Counted from the first letter of the stretch, positions 8,464 to 18,600 are shown. The stretch: DNA of 64,000 bases from Phycisphaeraceae bacterium (GCA_020639135.1 JACKHE010000001.1:515394-579393); one strand, 5' to 3'. The notes: a model not told the origin generated them from the sequence alone. Numbers and translations are program-made.

Positions 8464-8937
8464 GTGGAGCACGACTCGAACGAGCACGGGAGCGGACGCA
8501 GGATTCTGTTCGTCTGCACCGGCAACACGTGCCGGAGCCCGATGGCCGAGGCGATCGCGCGCGTGACGCTGCAGCGCCTGGGGGAAACCTCGGGTGTGCA
8601 GGTGGCGTCGTGCGGCGTCTTCGCGGGCGCGGGGGCGCGCGCGACGCCCGAGGCGGAGCGGGCGGTGGCGAGGCTGGGCGCGGACCTGAGCGGGCACCGG
8701 TCGCAGCCGATCTCGCAGGGGCTGATCGACTGGGCGACGTCGATCTGGTGCATGACGACAACGCACGCGGATCGGGTGATCGCGATGGACCCGACGGCGC
8801 GCGACCGGGTCGAGGTCCTGGATCCTTCGGGCGTTGACATCGGCGATCCCGTCGGCGGGCCGCAGGACCTCTATGATCGGGTCGCCCTGCTGCTCGGGCG
8901 GCTGATCGAGGGCCGGCTTCAGGAGATCCTGGCATGA
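8464..8937 (+). CDS. Low-molecular-weight phosphatase, probable protein-arginine phosphatase (YwlE-like)
   Basis: A 157-residue cytoplasmic phosphatase with the CX5R loop CTGNTCRS at residues 18-25 (nucleophile C18, R24) and a C-terminal acid loop (DIGDPVGGPQDLY). Thr at the fifth loop position (T22) corresponds to T11 of Bacillus YwlE. In that family this residue favours phosphoarginine, whereas tyrosine phosphatases have Ile or another residue there. GTG 8464 follows GAAAGG at a suitable distance. About 11 extra N-terminal residues precede the family core. The stop overlaps rpiB by ATGA, so the two are translationally coupled, and the same phosphatase-rpiB pairing is seen in other bacteria. 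Arginine specificity is inferred from one residue; a tyrosine phosphatase remains possible. Confidence 0.85.
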   Translation: MEHDSNEHGSGRRILFVCTGNTCRSPMAEAIARVTLQRLGETSGVQVASCGVFAGAGARATPEAERAVARLGADLSGHRSQPISQGLIDWATSIWCMTTTHADRVIAMDPTARDRVEVLDPSGVDIGDPVGGPQDLYDRVALLLGRLIEGRLQEILA

Positions 8938-9398
8938 AGATCGCAATCGGCGCCGACCATCGGGGCGTGAACGCCGGGCTCGGGCTCGTGAAGCAGCTCT
9001 CGGACGAGGGCCACGACGTGGTCGTGCTGCACTGCAGGGAGAACGAGCCCTGTGACTACCCGGACGCGGCGTACACGGTCGCGCGGGCGGTGGCCTCGGG
9101 CGCCGCGGACCGGGGGATCCTGCTGTGCGGCTCGGGGATCGGGATGTCGATCGCGGCGAACAAGGTGCACGGGGTGCGCGCGGCGCTGGCGAACAACACG
9201 ATCTCGGCGGAGCTCAGCCGGCGGCACAACGACGCGAACGTGCTGTGCATGTCGGCGGACACGCTCGGGGCCAAGGCGATCCGGCAGGTTGTCGAGGCGT
9301 GGCTGGGGGCGGAGTTCGAGGGGGGCAGGCACGCGCGGCGTGTTGAGAAGATCGCCGCGATCGAGCGGGGGGAGGACCCCGCCGCCGTGACAACCTGA
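8934..9398 (+). CDS. rpiB: Ribose-5-phosphate isomerase B
   Basis: A 154-residue RpiB/LacAB-type isomerase that interconverts ribulose 5-phosphate and ribose 5-phosphate. GADHRG at the N-terminus binds phosphate. The CGSGIGMSI loop carries the catalytic Cys and the anion hole, and RRHNDANVL is the family's conserved C-terminal block. Length is typical (about 150). The start ATG overlaps the previous stop by four bases. Transketolase, acting in the same non-oxidative pentose phosphate steps, is encoded separately at 30986. A ribose versus allose preference cannot be told from the sequence. Confidence 0.95.
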   Translation: MKIAIGADHRGVNAGLGLVKQLSDEGHDVVVLHCRENEPCDYPDAAYTVARAVASGAADRGILLCGSGIGMSIAANKVHGVRAALANNTISAELSRRHNDANVLCMSADTLGAKAIRQVVEAWLGAEFEGGRHARRVEKIAAIERGEDPAAVTT

Positions 9399-9435
9399 AA
9401 GGCGTCGAAACAACCGGCGCCTGGGAGATGATGTG

Positions 9436-10671
9436 ATGACCAGCGCGAACGGGAAGTTTGATCCGCGGGCGGCGCTCGCCGATCTGAGGCACGAGTTCGG
9501 CGAGCACGGCGGGGTGAACCTGTCCATCGAGGCGTCCACGACGTTCACCGTCCTGGAGGCGGAGACGATGCCGGAGCTGTTCTCGGGGCGGGTGGGGCCC
9601 GAGGGCGGGTGCTACCTGTACGGTCGGCACTTCAACCCGACGGTGTACACGCTGGGCAAGCAGCTGGCGGCGATCGAGAACACCGGGGCGGGGTACGCGA
9701 CGGCCAGCGGGATGGGCGCGATCGCCGCGGCGCTGATGCAGCTGTGCGACGCCGGGGACCACGTCGTCAGCGGCAACACGGTGTACGGGGGGACGTTCGC
9801 GCTGCTGAACTCGTTCCTGCCGGCGAAGGCGGGGGTGACGACGACGTTCGTCGATGTCACGGACCACGCCGCGGTGGAGCGGGCGTTCCGGGGGAACACG
9901 CGGGCGCTGTACGTCGAGTCCATCGCGAACCCGACTCTGGTGGTGTCGGACATCCCGGCGCTGGCGGCGATCGCGCACCGGCACGGCGCCGCGCTGATCG
10001 TGGACAACACGTTCTCGCCGATGCTGCTGACGCCGGCGAACCTGGGCGCGGACATCGTCGTGCACAGCCTGACAAAGTTCATCAACGGCGCGTCGGACAT
10101 CATCGCGGGCGCGGTGTGCGGGACGCAGGAGTTCATCGGCGAGCTGATGGACCTGCAGCTGGGCACGCTGATGCTGCTGGGCTCGACGATGGACGCGCGG
10201 ACGGCGTTCAACATCTCGATGCGCGTGCCCCACCTGGGGCTGCGGATCGTCGAGCACAGCCGGCGGGCGATGCTCTTTGCGCAGCGGCTGTCGGACCTCG
10301 GCCTGCCGGTGGTGTACCCGGGGCTGGCCGATCACCCGCAGCACGCGCTGCTGGCGTCGATGGTCAACGAGGGGTACGGCTTCGGCGGGGTGTTCGGGCT
10401 GGACCTGGGGACATCGGCGCGCGCCGAGCGGTTCATGGAGACGCTGCAGAACGAGCACGGCTTCGGCTTCATGGCGGTGAGCCTGGGGTTCTTCGACACG
10501 CTGATGTCGTGCTCGGGCGAGACGACCTCGAGCGAGCTGAGCGAGGCGGACCGGCGCGAGGCGGGGATCCCGCCGGGGTACGTGCGGATCTCGATCGGCT
10601 ACACGGGCAGCGTCGAACAGCGGTGGGCGCAGTTCGCCTCGGCGCTGGAGCGCGTCGGCGCCCCGGTGTGA
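9436..10671 (+). CDS. Cys/Met-metabolism PLP enzyme (methionine gamma-lyase / cystathionine gamma-synthase type)
   Basis: A protein of about 411 residues from the fold-type I PLP family of trans-sulfuration enzymes. Visible blocks are YGRHFNPTVYTLGKQLA (the Y.R..NPT block), ATASGMGAI, the YVESIANPTL segment, VDNTFSPM and HSLTKFINGASDII, with the PLP-binding Lys in SLTK. It then shows the C-terminal EDP-type region here reading SVEQRWAQF. Start codons GTG 9433 and ATG 9436 are adjacent; GGGAG lies just upstream. Its stop is seven bases from that of the convergent phosphatase gene. The exact reaction (lyase, synthase or O-acylhomoserine sulfhydrylase) cannot be settled from motifs. Confidence 0.88.
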   Translation: MTSANGKFDPRAALADLRHEFGEHGGVNLSIEASTTFTVLEAETMPELFSGRVGPEGGCYLYGRHFNPTVYTLGKQLAAIENTGAGYATASGMGAIAAALMQLCDAGDHVVSGNTVYGGTFALLNSFLPAKAGVTTTFVDVTDHAAVERAFRGNTRALYVESIANPTLVVSDIPALAAIAHRHGAALIVDNTFSPMLLTPANLGADIVVHSLTKFINGASDIIAGAVCGTQEFIGELMDLQLGTLMLLGSTMDARTAFNISMRVPHLGLRIVEHSRRAMLFAQRLSDLGLPVVYPGLADHPQHALLASMVNEGYGFGGVFGLDLGTSARAERFMETLQNEHGFGFMAVSLGFFDTLMSCSGETTSSELSEADRREAGIPPGYVRISIGYTGSVEQRWAQFASALERVGAPV

Positions 10672-10678
10672 GCGGGCA

Positions 10679-12262
10679 TCAGCCCCGGACGCGCACGACG
10701 ACGAGGGTGACGTCGTCGGTCTGCTCGCGGACGCCGGTGAAGCAGCGCATCGACCAGAGGATCTGATCGGCGAGGCGTTCGGCGGAGGCGCCGGGGTCCT
10801 CGCCCAGTGTCTGGATGATCGCGTGCTTGAGGCGCTTCCGGGTGAACAGGGCGTTCTCGAAGTTCATGGCCTCGGTGAGCCCGTCGGTGCACGCGATGAG
10901 CGTGTCGCCGGGGTGGAGCCGGACGACGCCGGGCTCGTAGGCCTCGCCCGCCTCGACGCCCATGAGCATCCCGCCGGCGGTGAGTTCGATGATGTCGGCG
11001 ACATCGGCGGCGCCGGCGCGGACGAGCAGGGTCGGCTCGTGCCCGGCGCTGACGTACTCGACCGCGCCGGCGGCGGGGTTGATGATCCCGGCGAACGCAG
11101 TGGCGAACTCGTGAACCTGGGTGTCCCTGGTCAGGGCCTGGTTGGCGCGGCTCATGGCGTCGGCGACTCGGTGGCCGGTGTCGATGAGGGTGCGGATGGT
11201 GGCGCGGACGGAGGACATGAGCATGGCGGCGGCGACGCCCTTGCCGACGACGTCGCCCACGACGACGGCCAGCCCCTGCGCGGTGCGGAAGCAGTCGAAG
11301 AAGTCGCCGCCGAGCTCGGAGCTGCTGAGGTACCGGGCGGCGACGTCGAGCCCCGGGTACTCGACGCTCTCGTCGGGCATCATGCGCCGCTGGACATCGC
11401 GCGCCAGGCGCACCTGGCGGTTGATCTCCTCGTTCCGGGCCTCGGACTCGATGAGCCTGGCGCTGGCGAGGGCGGCGGCGAGCTGCTGGGCGATGGAGAG
11501 GGTCAGGCGCTCCTCGCTGCGGGTGAAGGTGCGCGGCGACCTGGAAAAGAGCCGGACGACGCCGAGCGTCTCGCCCCGGAAGACGAGCCCGGCGCTGAGC
11601 ATGGACCGCAGCCCCTCGGCCTCCATCGCTTCGGGGTGGATGGGTTTTCCCTTGCGGAGGATGTCCTCGACGAGGACGGCGCCGCCGGCGAGGGCCTCGG
11701 CGTCCAGCGCAACGTCGCTGGGGACGGCGTGGGTCTGCGCGGTGTATCGATCGCTCAGCCCCGAGGTGGCGGCGAGTTCGAGCGCGGCGCCGTCCGCGGC
11801 GAGGAGCCGGATCGCGCCGGCGTCAACGCCGAGGACGGCGACGGCCATCTCGATCCCCGCGCTGAGCAGGCGTTCGATGCCGGAGACGCCGACGAGCATC
11901 GAGGAGAGTTTGTAGAGGGCGCCGAGCTCGGCGAGCCGCTCGTGGACCTCGACGTCGCGGTCGCAGATCTCGCCGACGACGGAGGCGAGGAGGGTGAGGA
12001 AGGTGCGGACCTCATCGGTCGGCGCGCCGGCGCCTTCGACTGGGTTGGGAACGACCAGGGACCCGATCGGCCCGGCGTGGATGCGCAGTGGCGCGGTGAA
12101 CTCGTCGCTCGACGGCGACCGCGGCGCGTCACCCGCGACGACGCCTCCCTCGGCGTCGCGCAGCGCGATGGGGACGCCGGTCAGGCGCTGCGCAGCGGCG
12201 CACAGCCCGGCGAGGGATCCGTCGGTGAGGAAGTCGGTGATGTCCCGTTGCTCTCGGCGCAT
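10679..12262 (-). CDS. SpoIIE/RsbU-type PP2C serine phosphatase with GAF sensory region
   Basis: A 527-residue signalling protein. Residues about 1-110 form a small sensory domain (LAGLCAAAQRLTGVPIALRD, FTAPLRIHAGPIGSLVV), followed by a GAF-like domain (about 115-265). A short coiled linker leads to a C-terminal PP2C domain of the SpoIIE/RsbU class, with QRRMMPDE, SELGGDFFD, VVGDVVGKGVAAAMLM and IACTDGLTEAMN carrying the metal-binding Asp and Gly residues. Such enzymes dephosphorylate anti-sigma-antagonist STAS proteins. No RsbW-like kinase or phosphorylatable STAS protein lies next to it, so its partner is unknown. It may be co-transcribed with the upstream 543-residue protein (21-base gap). 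Confidence 0.88.
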   Translation of the reverse strand: MRREQRDITDFLTDGSLAGLCAAAQRLTGVPIALRDAEGGVVAGDAPRSPSSDEFTAPLRIHAGPIGSLVVPNPVEGAGAPTDEVRTFLTLLASVVGEICDRDVEVHERLAELGALYKLSSMLVGVSGIERLLSAGIEMAVAVLGVDAGAIRLLAADGAALELAATSGLSDRYTAQTHAVPSDVALDAEALAGGAVLVEDILRKGKPIHPEAMEAEGLRSMLSAGLVFRGETLGVVRLFSRSPRTFTRSEERLTLSIAQQLAAALASARLIESEARNEEINRQVRLARDVQRRMMPDESVEYPGLDVAARYLSSSELGGDFFDCFRTAQGLAVVVGDVVGKGVAAAMLMSSVRATIRTLIDTGHRVADAMSRANQALTRDTQVHEFATAFAGIINPAAGAVEYVSAGHEPTLLVRAGAADVADIIELTAGGMLMGVEAGEAYEPGVVRLHPGDTLIACTDGLTEAMNFENALFTRKRLKHAIIQTLGEDPGASAERLADQILWSMRCFTGVREQTDDVTLVVVRVRG

Positions 12263-12283
12263 CGGCCCTGTTGTAGGGCGCGT

Positions 12284-13915
12284 TTATTGTCCGAGCCAGA
12301 GGTCGCGGAGCGTTGTCTCGAGGAGGTCGGGGTTGTCGCCCCGTTCCTTGTGGATGCGGTCGAGCGCCGCGAAGGCGTCCTCGATCGTGAGCCTGTCATC
12401 GAACTGGAAGGCGATGTAGCCCATGAGTAGTGCGCAGGAGATCGCCTGGTCATCGCTCCGCTGGGTGTTGAGCCGGAGCCTGGCGTCGATGCGCTGGAGC
12501 CGGCCGCGCCGGGGGAGGAGGTTGTCGTCGTACCTGGCGGCCATCAGCTCGGGGTTGGCGCGCATGATGCGGTCGAAGTTGACGCCCGCCGAGAGGTAGA
12601 GCCCGGCGCCGAGCTGGGCGTGGAGCCTCCCGACGGCGGCCATGGGGTCGCCGGGGTTCAGGCGCAGCGCGGCGGAGAAGCGTTCCTCGGCGTCGAACCA
12701 TTGCCCCGAGGCGAGGAGCGACTCGCCGAGCCGCATGTTTTCGGCGAACAGGTTCCGGCTCTTGTTGACCGGTGGGGCGAGGTGGTCGATGGCGGTCGTC
12801 TCTTCGCCGGCGTCGCCCTGGTAGATGCGGCGGATGGCGTCGATGACGTTCTCGCGATCCTGGGTCGTCTCCGCGGTGGCCTCGCCGCCGGGCTTGCCGG
12901 GGAGGCCGAGGAGCCTGCCGCGGAGCCTGCTGAGCGGGTCGGTTTCCGCTTCGTCAGCGGAGCCGTCGGGGTTGGCGTTGTCGAGCCCCCCCGGTGTCGG
13001 CGTGGTTGATGTGTCGGGCGCGGCGGTCTCGTCGTCGGGGGTCTGCTGCCCGTGCTGTTCGTGGAAGAGCGTGGACATGCGTTCGACGACGGCATCGTAC
13101 CCGAAGGCCTCGGGCCCGGCCTCGGTGTCGGTCGAGGGCTGGATGAGGTCGGGCGCGCCGATGATGCCGCCATCGAAGAGCTTGATCATGTTGTCGGTGA
13201 CGACGGGCTCGGAGACGACGCCGCGGAGCGGGGATGCCTGGAGGAACTCGACCTGGTTGGTTTGCTCGTTGCGTGTCTGCCCGAGGATGCGTGTTTCGAG
13301 CGCGGACCCGACGGCGTGCTCGGTTGAGGAGCGGAGGGAGCCGGGGCGGAGACGGAAGGGGTCGATGAAGGCGCTCTGGACGGCGCTGAGTGTCTGCGGG
13401 TCGAGCCCGACGTCGGCGCCGGAGGAGGCGGAGCGGGCGATGATCGGCGCGTTCGTGGCCTCGTCGAAGAGGTTGCCGGTGCTCCAGGCGGCCTGCTGGC
13501 GGATGGCGTCGATGCCGCGGAGGCCGATCGAGGGGTAGGTGGAGGCGACGGAGTCGCGGACGAAGTTGTAGGTGTCGTCGGAGGGGAGCGGGATCGAACG
13601 CCCGAACTGGTCGAAGTCGGTGCGGAAGTCGAACTCGGCGTTGTAGCCGACGCTCTCGCGGAAGCTGAGGCCGTTGGCGGCGTTGCCGGTGACAAGGGCG
13701 TTGCGGTAGGCGACCTCGCGGGCGATGGCGGAGTGGGAGTTGGCGCTCTCGGGGTTGTAGAGTCGGCCTTCCTGGAGGTTGTTGTCGAGGGCCCTGCCGT
13801 CGCCGAGGGCATTCTGGGCATCCGCGGTGGGCGCCAGGATCAGGAGTGCAGCGCACAGCGCCATACCGCAGCAACCGATCGTGGCGTAGATCGCGGTCCT
13901 TGAAGTCACTGGCAT
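12284..13915 (-). CDS. Exported protein with C-terminal TPR-like region, unknown function
   Basis: A 543-residue protein that I do not recognise. A signal peptide is clear: hydrophobic residues about 13-32, ending in PTADAQ. The mature N-terminal half has repeated R-rich, NALVTGNAANGLSFRESVGY-like segments (periodic stretches ending GLSF, GLRG). The middle (about 300-345) is a Pro/Thr/Asp-rich low-complexity linker. The C-terminal third contains helical pairs resembling TPRs (LGESLLASGQWFDAEERF, SAALRLNPGDPMAAVGR). AGGAG precedes ATG 13915. Helical repeats and export suggest an envelope scaffold or a protein read alongside the neighbouring phosphatase, but this is inference. Confidence 0.75.
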   Translation of the reverse strand: MPVTSRTAIYATIGCCGMALCAALLILAPTADAQNALGDGRALDNNLQEGRLYNPESANSHSAIAREVAYRNALVTGNAANGLSFRESVGYNAEFDFRTDFDQFGRSIPLPSDDTYNFVRDSVASTYPSIGLRGIDAIRQQAAWSTGNLFDEATNAPIIARSASSGADVGLDPQTLSAVQSAFIDPFRLRPGSLRSSTEHAVGSALETRILGQTRNEQTNQVEFLQASPLRGVVSEPVVTDNMIKLFDGGIIGAPDLIQPSTDTEAGPEAFGYDAVVERMSTLFHEQHGQQTPDDETAAPDTSTTPTPGGLDNANPDGSADEAETDPLSRLRGRLLGLPGKPGGEATAETTQDRENVIDAIRRIYQGDAGEETTAIDHLAPPVNKSRNLFAENMRLGESLLASGQWFDAEERFSAALRLNPGDPMAAVGRLHAQLGAGLYLSAGVNFDRIMRANPELMAARYDDNLLPRRGRLQRIDARLRLNTQRSDDQAISCALLMGYIAFQFDDRLTIEDAFAALDRIHKERGDNPDLLETTLRDLWLGQ

Positions 13916-14074
13916 GGCTGCTCCTCGCGATGGACGGTTGCGCGACGGGTGTCGGCGTTGCTCGTCACGGAGTCATCGGCACGATGCCCGGCGTCCGGCG
14001 AATCTGGGTTTTCCGATGATTGGACGCCCGGGAGGGCTCCGGGGTTCGCCGGGTTGGGTGTCCGGCGCGTCCGA

Positions 14075-15025
14075 TCAGAGCGAGACCTGGTGCGCGGGGG
14101 CGCCGAGGGATTCGAGGCAGGGGGCGGCCTCGTTGTCGCGGTCGGTGATCAGGTAGTAGATCAGGCCGTTGGCCCGCCAGATATAGACCTGATCCTCGGG
14201 CTGGGGCTCACCGGGGCGCCCGGCGCGGTTGGCTTTGATGGCGTCCCGCACGCAGTCGCTGGTGTTGACAAGGTTGTCGAGGTGGCCCTTGTCGCGCTGG
14301 ATGAAGAGGCTGATCGGGGCGCCCCGGCCGCTGGTGGGCATGTACACGAGCTGCCCCGAGGCGCCGCTGCCGGGGACGTGGCAGGGCCCGTATCCGGCGA
14401 AGGTGTAGCCCTGGTCGTCGAGCTGGATCCGCTGCGGCGCGGCGCCGAGCTGGCGCTGCGTGGCGGGGGCGACGTCGGCGGCCTCGGTGACGGTGAGCTT
14501 GAGGCGTCGATACTCGGGCGAGTCGGCGCACTTGCGGTGCTCCTGCTCGACGAAGCTGACGGCGTTGGCGAGAGCGCCGGCGTCGAAGCCGCCGTTGAGA
14601 GCCGGGCCCTGGCCGTTGCGCTGGGAGAGGAACACGCCGAAGCTCAGGAGGACCATCGCGGCGATGGCGACCGGCAGGACGGTTCGGCGCCAGAATGAAC
14701 GGGACCGGGTTTCCGCGGGACCGACGGTGTCGGTGGCCTGGCTGGACGTGGTCCGGTCCTGCCGGAGCATGGCTTCGATGGACTGGCGGAGGGCGGCGGG
14801 GGCGGGGCCGGTGTCCATCGCGGCGGCGACGGCTCGGCGCAGGGCGCGCTCGGATTCGATCCTGGCCCGGTCCTCGGGATGGTCGGCGAGGTGGCGCTCC
14901 AGGGCGGCGGCCTGCTCTGGGGTGAGCTGGTCATCGGCGGCGGCCCGGAGGAGCGCGGCGGTGTCCTGCCCGGCGGGGAAGCCGTTGTCGCGGGAGGGGT
15001 CGGGTTTGGCTGGCGTGTCGGTCAT
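14075..15025 (-). CDS. Anti-sigma factor lacking the zinc-binding cysteines
   Basis: A 316-residue single-pass membrane protein directly downstream of an ECF sigma gene (64-base gap). Residues about 20-70 resemble an anti-sigma domain (ALLRAAADDQLTPEQAAAL, then LERHLADHPEDRARIESE). The HxxxCxxC cysteines of ZAS domains are absent: His 45 is kept, and the Cys positions are His/Glu. One membrane helix spans about 114-133. The outer domain of about 180 residues holds four cysteines (KCAD, GPCHV, SDCVR, APCLE) and could sense redox or envelope state. Assignment rests on the gene pair and domain layout, with a known Zn-independent class as the model. Confidence 0.8.
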   Translation of the reverse strand: MTDTPAKPDPSRDNGFPAGQDTAALLRAAADDQLTPEQAAALERHLADHPEDRARIESERALRRAVAAAMDTGPAPAALRQSIEAMLRQDRTTSSQATDTVGPAETRSRSFWRRTVLPVAIAAMVLLSFGVFLSQRNGQGPALNGGFDAGALANAVSFVEQEHRKCADSPEYRRLKLTVTEAADVAPATQRQLGAAPQRIQLDDQGYTFAGYGPCHVPGSGASGQLVYMPTSGRGAPISLFIQRDKGHLDNLVNTSDCVRDAIKANRAGRPGEPQPEDQVYIWRANGLIYYLITDRDNEAAPCLESLGAPAHQVSL

Positions 15026-15089
15026 TCGGTGCGGCTTGGGGGAGGGCCTTTGGTTGAACCGCCGGGAAGGCTGGATTGTTCCCGACGGG

Positions 15090-15659
15090 TCAGGTCTCCG
15101 AGGGATCGGGTTGGATAGAGCGGATGCCGAGCTCGTCGGCGCAGTCGGCGAGGGCGTCGGCCAGGAGTTTTCGGGCCCTGTGGAGGCGGCTCATGACGGT
15201 GCCGATGGGGGTGTCCACGATCTGGGCGATCTCGCGGTACTTGAGCCCCTCGACGCCCCAGAGGAGCAGGACGGCGCGGTACTCGGGTTTGAGGTCCTCG
15301 ACGGCGGCCTTGATCCGCTCGTCCACGTGCTCCCAGTCAAAGCTGGACATGTTCCAGGCGGGTGGCGGCTCGCAGGGCTCGGTCTCGCGGGATTCCTCGG
15401 CGAAGAACTCGGCGATCGAGGCGGGGCCCCGGCTGTCGCGTTTGCGCCTCGTGTAAAACGTGTTGAAGAGGATCCGGTACATCCAGGGGCGGACACCAAG
15501 GCCCTGGTCTTCGAAACGGTCGGCGGCCTTGAGGGCGCGGAGGAACGTCTCCTGCACGAGGTCGGCGGCCTCGTCGTGCCGGCGGCACAGCTGCATCGCC
15601 ATGCGGTGCAGCGGGTCGAGCTGCTCCAGCGCGAGATGTTCGAACTCCTCCCGGTTCAC
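15090..15659 (-). CDS. ECF-type RNA polymerase sigma factor
   Basis: A 189-residue sigma-70 family factor of the ECF class. Region 2 covers about residues 10-80 (QLCRRHDEAADLVQETFLRA, then RPWMYRILFNTFYTRRKR). Region 4 covers about 125-180 (LKPEYRAVLLLWGVEGLKYR, EIAQIVDTPIGTVMSRLHRA), which is the helix-turn-helix that reads the -35 element. Regions 1.1 and 3 are missing, as expected. GTG 15659 follows AAAGGAT. It is translated ahead of its presumed anti-sigma factor and lies just downstream of the BatA-like/coiled-coil membrane gene pair on the same strand. Control of those neighbours by this factor is a hypothesis. Confidence 0.93.
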   Translation of the reverse strand: MNREEFEHLALEQLDPLHRMAMQLCRRHDEAADLVQETFLRALKAADRFEDQGLGVRPWMYRILFNTFYTRRKRDSRGPASIAEFFAEESRETEPCEPPPAWNMSSFDWEHVDERIKAAVEDLKPEYRAVLLLWGVEGLKYREIAQIVDTPIGTVMSRLHRARKLLADALADCADELGIRSIQPDPSET

Positions 15660-15698
15660 GTCGGGATCCTTTCGCGAGGCATCGTAGCCCGATGACGA

Positions 15699-18600
15699 TC
15701 AGCGTCCCGTTTCGTCGTGCCCCGATTCGTCGCCGCCGTACATCTGCCTGGCGCGGCGCTTGGCGGCGAGGAGCCCCCCGGCGCCCTCGTGCTCGTCCGC
15801 CTGCGGCGTCTGCCTGTCGGCGTGCGCGGGCCGGGTCGGCGTGGGTTCGGGCCGGAGGACCGAGGCCGCGGGTTCGGCGGTCGGTGTCGGCTCGCGACGC
15901 TTCTTCTGTTTGAGCGCGCTGAGTGTGGCCTCGGCCTCGCGAGTTCTCCGGCGGACGCGTTCGGCGCGCTGGGCGCGGATCTCACCGAGGACCTCGCGGG
16001 AGGCGAGGCGGTCCCAGGCGACGCGGCGTGTGGCGATGTCCAGCAGCAGCACGGCGATGGCGGCGATCATCAGCTCGCGCCAGATCGGCGAATCGGCGAC
16101 GATCGGCGGGACGCCGTAGCGGTCGAAGATCCCGGCGGCCTTCGGTTTGTTGATGTCGAGCGTGCGCCCCCCGGTGCGTTGGCGGAGGCGTTCGAGCGCG
16201 GCGGGGTTGGCGCTGAGGCGGGCGAACTCGGGGCTGTCGGCGCGGGAAGCCGCGCTGATAATCGGCGCGAGCGATGTCTCACCGAGTTTCGGTGAGATCA
16301 GGACGACGTACTGCCCGCGTTCGGCCGCCTGGGCCTCGCCCTCGTAGGCGCCGGGTCCGACGGGGCGGAGCGCGATCTCCACGCTGTCGCCGTTGGGGTC
16401 GATGACAGCGCCGGTGACGCTGGCGAGGTCGAGCGGGGCGCCGTCGTCGTCGAAGAGATCGACACGGATGCGGAGTGTGTCTCCCTCGATGCCGGTGACG
16501 AGCTCGGCGCGGTTGTTGGTGGAGGCTCGCCCGATGGTCCTGACGATCTGGGTCCAGAGGGCCCGGTATCCGGGCCAGGTGAGCCAGTCCTTCGCCCAGG
16601 CGTCGTGCGCATCGCTGGTCCACGCGGCGACCTGCCCCAGCCCGACGTTCCAGTGCGCGAGCACCGGCTCGTCCTCGGGGGTGAGCAGCGGCGTCATGAC
16701 GCCGCCGGCGGGCTTTCGCTGGGTGAGGACGTAGCCGTGCAGCGGCGGCATGGATGAGGGAATGGCGCCGTCAAGGGGTGAGCCCTGCGGCCTGCGGATG
16801 GGGGTGAAGTCCACCTCGCGGACCATCCGGCGGGAGACGATCTTCATCTCCTTGAGGAAGATCTTGGGGAGGATGTACGGGTTGTTGACGTTGTAGAACT
16901 CGCCCTGCCCGTAGAGGGCGATGCGCTCCATGGTCTGCGAGTCGGCGCCGTCGCCAACGGCGATGGCGCTGACGGTGATGTCCTGCGCGGCGAGCTTCTG
17001 CGCGAGCGAGACGCCGACGTTCGGTTCGCCCATGGACTGGCCGTCGGAGAGGACGATGATGTGCTTGACGTCGGCGTCAACCTTGTTGAGCCACTCGCCG
17101 GCCTGCGCGAGCGCGGGGTACATGTTGGTGCCGCCGCCCGGGGCGATGCTGCGCACGCGGGACTTGACATGGTCGGGGTTCTTGAGCGGCGCCAGATCGA
17201 CGACGGAGCGCCAGGAGCTGTCGAACGCGATGACGCCGACAAGGTCGCGCTCGTCGAGCGTCCCGATGGCCAGCGCGGCGCCCTCGTTGGCGATGTCCTG
17301 CTGGGTCCGGCGCGATCCCCGCACGGGGCTGGCCATGGAGCCCGAGGAATCGAGCACGAAGACGATGGCGGCGGCGGGGACGATGAGCTCCTCGGAGGGG
17401 TCGAGCTTGACGGGCAGGAGGTCCTCGACGGGCGTGCCGCCCCAGGCGCCGGCGCCGAGCGAGTCGTAGCCGCCGATCATGACGAGCCCGCCCCCGAAGT
17501 CGTTGACGTAGGCGCCGAGGTGCTTCTGGCTGATCTGCGGGATCTCGTCGGCGGCGATGTTCTGGAGGATGATCAGGTCGTGCGCCTGGAGCGAGAGCAG
17601 GTCGTCTGGGAACGCGGCGGGCGCGATGGTGGTGACGTCGATCTCTTCGCCGCGGAGGGTCTGCGCGAGGATGGCGCCCGGGCCGCTCGGGTCGTTGTCG
17701 CTGACGCCGTCCACGATGAGCACGTCGCCGCGCCCCGGCGTGATGGTGAAGGACTCGGCGTTGTTGTTGACGGCGATGGTGTCGGCGTCCTTGCTATCGG
17801 GGATGAAGCGCGCCTCGAAGCGGTGGACGTTGCTCTCCGGGAGCGGGACGGAGTAGGTCAGCGGGTTGGCGCCGGGGTGGAGCTCGACGTGGTCGCTGAC
17901 GCCGGGCCTGCCCGGTGAAAGGTCGATGGGCCTGCCCTCGCGGAGCAGGAGCAGCTCGCCGGCGGCGGCGGTGGTGGAGCGGACGACGACGCGCACCGGG
18001 ACGGTGGACTGCTCGGGGGCGTTGGGCGGTGAATCGACGGACTCGATGAGGATCTCGTTGGGCGTCGAGTAGTTGAGCGCGACGATGTCGATGGGGGTGG
18101 GGGCGCCGGTCTCGTCGGTGGACTCGACGGCGGCGGCCAGCGCATCGCCGGCGGTCTCGACGCCGTCGCTGATCAGGACGATGCGCCGGGCGGCGTCGGG
18201 GGGAAAGATCGCGGAGGCGAAGCGGATGGCCTCCTCGATGTTGGTGCCCTCGACGACGGCGATGTCGAAGGGCTGGCCCAGGATGTCGGCGCTGGTGGTG
18301 TGGCGGGGCGTGGCGATCGCGGTGGGCTCGCCGTCGAAGACGACGACGCCGACGAGGTTCTCGGTGTCGGCCTGCCCGGACTCGATCGCGTCGGCGACCC
18401 AGCGCTGCGCCCGGGCGATGGCGTCGGCGCGGGCGCCCTCGGCGTCAACGCCCAGGTCGGCGAGACGGCGGACGGACTCGGAGACGTCCACGACGGCGAC
18501 GACCGCGAGCCGATCGGTCTCGCGGCGCGTCACCGCGGTGGCGAGCATCATCGTCAGCAGGACTACGAGCGCGGTGCGCAGGAGCACCGCCGACCACCGG

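Noticed and set aside
9399..9432. SAM- or methionine-responsive riboswitch before the PLP enzyme
   Set aside because: Only 34 bases separate it from rpiB; a five-pair stem is too small for any known class.
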